Assembly: GCA_028044295.1 (NCBI GenBank)
Contig: JAOFSE010000004.1
Coordinates: forward strand, 1 to 64,000
Direction of reading: 5' to 3'
Length of the DNA: 64,000 bases
DNA from: Sulfurimonas sp.
GTDB taxonomy: Bacteria > Campylobacterota > Campylobacteria > Campylobacterales > Sulfurimonadaceae
Shown: positions 61,927 to 64,000 of the stretch, in pieces
Layout: the number at the start of each line of letters is the position of its first letter
Position numbering within the stretch: position 1 is the first letter of the stretch
The notes under the pieces: model-generated
Told to the model about the DNA's origin: nothing
Database searches by the model: none
The model's input: only the letters and a program-made list of their open reading frames with translations
Position numbers and translations under genes: made by a program

Positions 61927-61977
61927 TGTTTTCCTTATGTGAAAGAATTGTATCATAAAGAAAGTATAATACTTTAT

Positions 61978-64000
61978 ATGAAAAGCCTACCAATATATGA
62001 AGTTTTACAAGATTTAAAAAGTTCACTCAATACGAATAATACACTGATTTTAGAAGCACCTCCTGGAGCAGGAAAGAGTACTGTAGTACCTATCTCTTTA
62101 CTCAAGGAAGCTTGGCTTGATGAGAAAATAATAATCATGCTAGAACCTCGTCGAGTTGCTGCTCGTATGGTTGCAACTCAAATGGCAAAAACTTTGGGTG
62201 AAGATGTAGGACAAAGTGTAGGTTACCAAGTAAAGATGGATAGTTGTTTTTCTAAACAAACTAAAATACTAGTAGTAACAGAAGCCATTCTAGTACGTAA
62301 ACTCCAGAGTAACCAAACCTTAGATGATATTGCTATGGTTATCTTTGATGAGTTTCATGAGAGAAGTATTCATACAGACTTATCTTTAGCACTATCCTTA
62401 CAAGTGCAAGAGCTTCTTCGCGATGATTTAAAAATCTTGATTATGTCTGCTACACTTAATTCAGATGAGATTTCTTCTTTACTAGGTGACATTCCGGTTA
62501 TCACTTCAAAAGGTAAGGTGTACGATGTCCAAAACATTTACCTAGATATCAAAACAAAACAACCAGATCCAAGATCACTAAATGCCCTACTTCTTAACAC
62601 AACACTTAGAGCTATAAAAGAAAACGATGGAGATATATTAGTCTTTTTAGCAGGGGTTAAAGAGATAAGAAACTTACAAACCGCACTTTCAAACTCTTCT
62701 ACATGTAGAGATGTTTTAGTACTACCGCTCTACTCATCTTTGCCAAAAAAAGAGCAAGACAGAGCGATAAACAAGTCTTCAAAAAGAAAGATAATACTAA
62801 GTACAAATATCGCTCAAACATCGCTTACTATAGAGGGTGTCAAAGTAGTCATAGACTCAGGTCTAGAGAAACAATCACAATATAACTACTCAAATGCAAT
62901 GGATCATTTAGAGTTAACATTTATCTCAAAAGATTCAGCTGTTCAAAGAGCCGGTCGTGCAGGTAGGCTTTCAAGTGGAGTATGTTACAAACTTTGGCAT
63001 GAGGGTAAGATTCTACTACAATCAACTAAACCTGAAATACTACGAGCAGATTTAACTTCACTTATGTTGGATTTAGCTTTATGGGGAGTTGAAGAGTTTA
63101 ACGAGTTAAAGTTCCTAGATGTCCCAAATGAAAAAATTATCCAAAACACTAAAGAGGTTTTACAAGAACTCGCTATGCTTGATGACTCCTTTAAAATCAC
63201 TAGTTTTGGAAAAGAGGCTCTTAGCTTAGGACTTCACCCAAGATTTGCTTATATGATTTTAAAAGCTAACGACTTAGGCTTTGCATATGAAGCCTGTCTC
63301 TTAGCATCACTACTGGGTGAAAAAGATATCTTCAAAAATTCTAGCAGAGACAGCGATATACTCTCAAGGTTCATACACCTTTTTGAGAAAGATTTTGACA
63401 ACGAGCACATAAATAGGTTCAAAGCCAAAGAGGTCATAACTGGAGCCGAGTTTTTTTACAAAAAGTTAAAAAGCATCACTAGAGTTGTAAACAAAAATAT
63501 TTCACTCAATCAAGAGATGATAAGCGTACTCCTTCTTTTTGCTTATCCTGACAGACTAGCACGTCGCAGAGCGAACAATGACAACAAATACATACTCAGT
63601 AATGGCAAGGGTGCAGTTCTACATGTAGAGGATTCTCTGTTTAATGAAGAGTACTTAGTGGTAGCAAACTTACATGCACAAGAGAGAGACTCCTTTATAA
63701 ACCAGGCACTGAGCATTAGCAAAGCTGACATAGAGGAGTACTTCTCTGTATTTATAATAAATAAAGAGTCCATCACTTACAACAAAGAAGCGAAGAAATT
63801 TGACATAAGAGAGAGTAGTTACTTTTTAAAATTACAACTTGATTCTAAAGCAGTTTCCTCATCAAACCAAGACTTTAAAAAACTACTTTTAGAGTTAGTA
63901 AAGACAGAGGGTTTAGAGATTTTGACTTGGAGTAAAAAAGCTACAAGACTTAAACACAGAGTAAATTTTTTAAACCTACATGTAGAGTTTGTAGACTTTA
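61978..64000 (+). CDS. hrpB: HrpB-type DEAH-box ATP-dependent helicase, cut by window edge
   Basis: The frame is open from the ATG at 61978 (MKSLPIYEVLQDL) to the right edge, 674 codons. Motifs in order: Walker A APPGAGKST (27-35), EPRRVAAR (motif Ia), the DEAH-type box reading DEFHERS, MSATL (motif III), STNIAQTSLTIEGV and QRAGRAGRLSSGVCYKLW (motif VI). The C-terminal domain present in HrpB begins (ISVLLLFAYPDRLARRR). The E. coli protein is longer, so the rest lies outside the window. Its role is unknown in this phylum; ATP-driven RNA unwinding is the family activity. Confidence 0.9.
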   Translation, partial: MKSLPIYEVLQDLKSSLNTNNTLILEAPPGAGKSTVVPISLLKEAWLDEKIIIMLEPRRVAARMVATQMAKTLGEDVGQSVGYQVKMDSCFSKQTKILVVTEAILVRKLQSNQTLDDIAMVIFDEFHERSIHTDLSLALSLQVQELLRDDLKILIMSATLNSDEISSLLGDIPVITSKGKVYDVQNIYLDIKTKQPDPRSLNALLLNTTLRAIKENDGDILVFLAGVKEIRNLQTALSNSSTCRDVLVLPLYSSLPKKEQDRAINKSSKRKIILSTNIAQTSLTIEGVKVVIDSGLEKQSQYNYSNAMDHLELTFISKDSAVQRAGRAGRLSSGVCYKLWHEGKILLQSTKPEILRADLTSLMLDLALWGVEEFNELKFLDVPNEKIIQNTKEVLQELAMLDDSFKITSFGKEALSLGLHPRFAYMILKANDLGFAYEACLLASLLGEKDIFKNSSRDSDILSRFIHLFEKDFDNEHINRFKAKEVITGAEFFYKKLKSITRVVNKNISLNQEMISVLLLFAYPDRLARRRANNDNKYILSNGKGAVLHVEDSLFNEEYLVVANLHAQERDSFINQALSISKADIEEYFSVFIINKESITYNKEAKKFDIRESSYFLKLQLDSKAVSSSNQDFKKLLLELVKTEGLEILTWSKKATRLKHRVNFLNLHVEFVDF

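Noticed and set aside
61757-61942. Plus-strand frame opposite the small membrane gene before putA
   Set aside because: The minus-strand frame has a Shine-Dalgarno and two clean hydrophobic segments; the opposite frame has neither.

Overview
The window is a chromosomal segment of a low-GC bacterium (about one third G+C by eye). The gene set points to the Campylobacterota, most like Sulfurimonas and relatives: a FliL-AcpS pair, RNase Y, GatA, a CopA/CopB-type periplasmic copper oxidase pair, several GGDEF proteins, and histidine kinases with the HQWRQPL H-box common in that phylum. Genus-level placement is by family recall, not by search. I see no rRNA, IS element, prophage or CRISPR array, and no recognisable DNA-binding transcription factor.

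Layout. 1-12.7 kb is mostly housekeeping: cation efflux, an unknown lipoprotein, RNase Y, 5-formyl-THF cyclo-ligase, FtsY, RadA, FliL, AcpS, ThiS, MurC and a DapC-like aminotransferase. 12.9-20.6 kb holds a cytochrome c lipoprotein, thioredoxin-fold proteins, a ThiF-like E1, a nitrilase-fold protein that lacks its catalytic Cys, XseB, and metY-GGDEF-metX. 20.7-33 kb holds a copper oxidase pair, guaB, a second GGDEF protein, an ADP-ribosylglycohydrolase, gatA, two paralogous proteins of unknown function and ileS. 34.1-34.9 kb holds seven tRNA genes, six of them in a perfect 294-bp tandem duplication.

The most distinctive part is 35-56 kb, a nitrate-assimilation island. It holds narB-cysG-nirA (minus strand), a DmsB-DmsC fusion that could feed electrons to NarB, a NarK-type transporter, and a second uptake system, NrtABC. 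Downstream of nrtC, on the same strand and closely packed, come an unknown protein, a Cache-like membrane protein, a PP2C phosphatase-Ser/Thr kinase fusion, a small zinc-ribbon membrane protein and an orphan histidine kinase. This looks like a phospho-signalling module tied to nitrate uptake. A quasi-palindrome, TGATTAW-N3-TTAACCA or a close variant, lies 68-74 nt before the start codon of all four nitrate transcription units (narB, the dmsBC fusion, narK, nrtA). Between nrtA and nrtB there is a perfect intrinsic terminator followed by two interleaved long inverted repeats, one of which covers the nrtB Shine-Dalgarno.

56-64 kb holds a heme-c-type sensor GGDEF protein, a YtoQ-family protein, PutA and the start of an HrpB-type helicase cut by the window edge. 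Throughout the window the octamer TACATGTA recurs (28 copies counted by eye, against roughly 2-3 expected from base composition), inside and between genes. No gap between annotated genes exceeds 300 bases.
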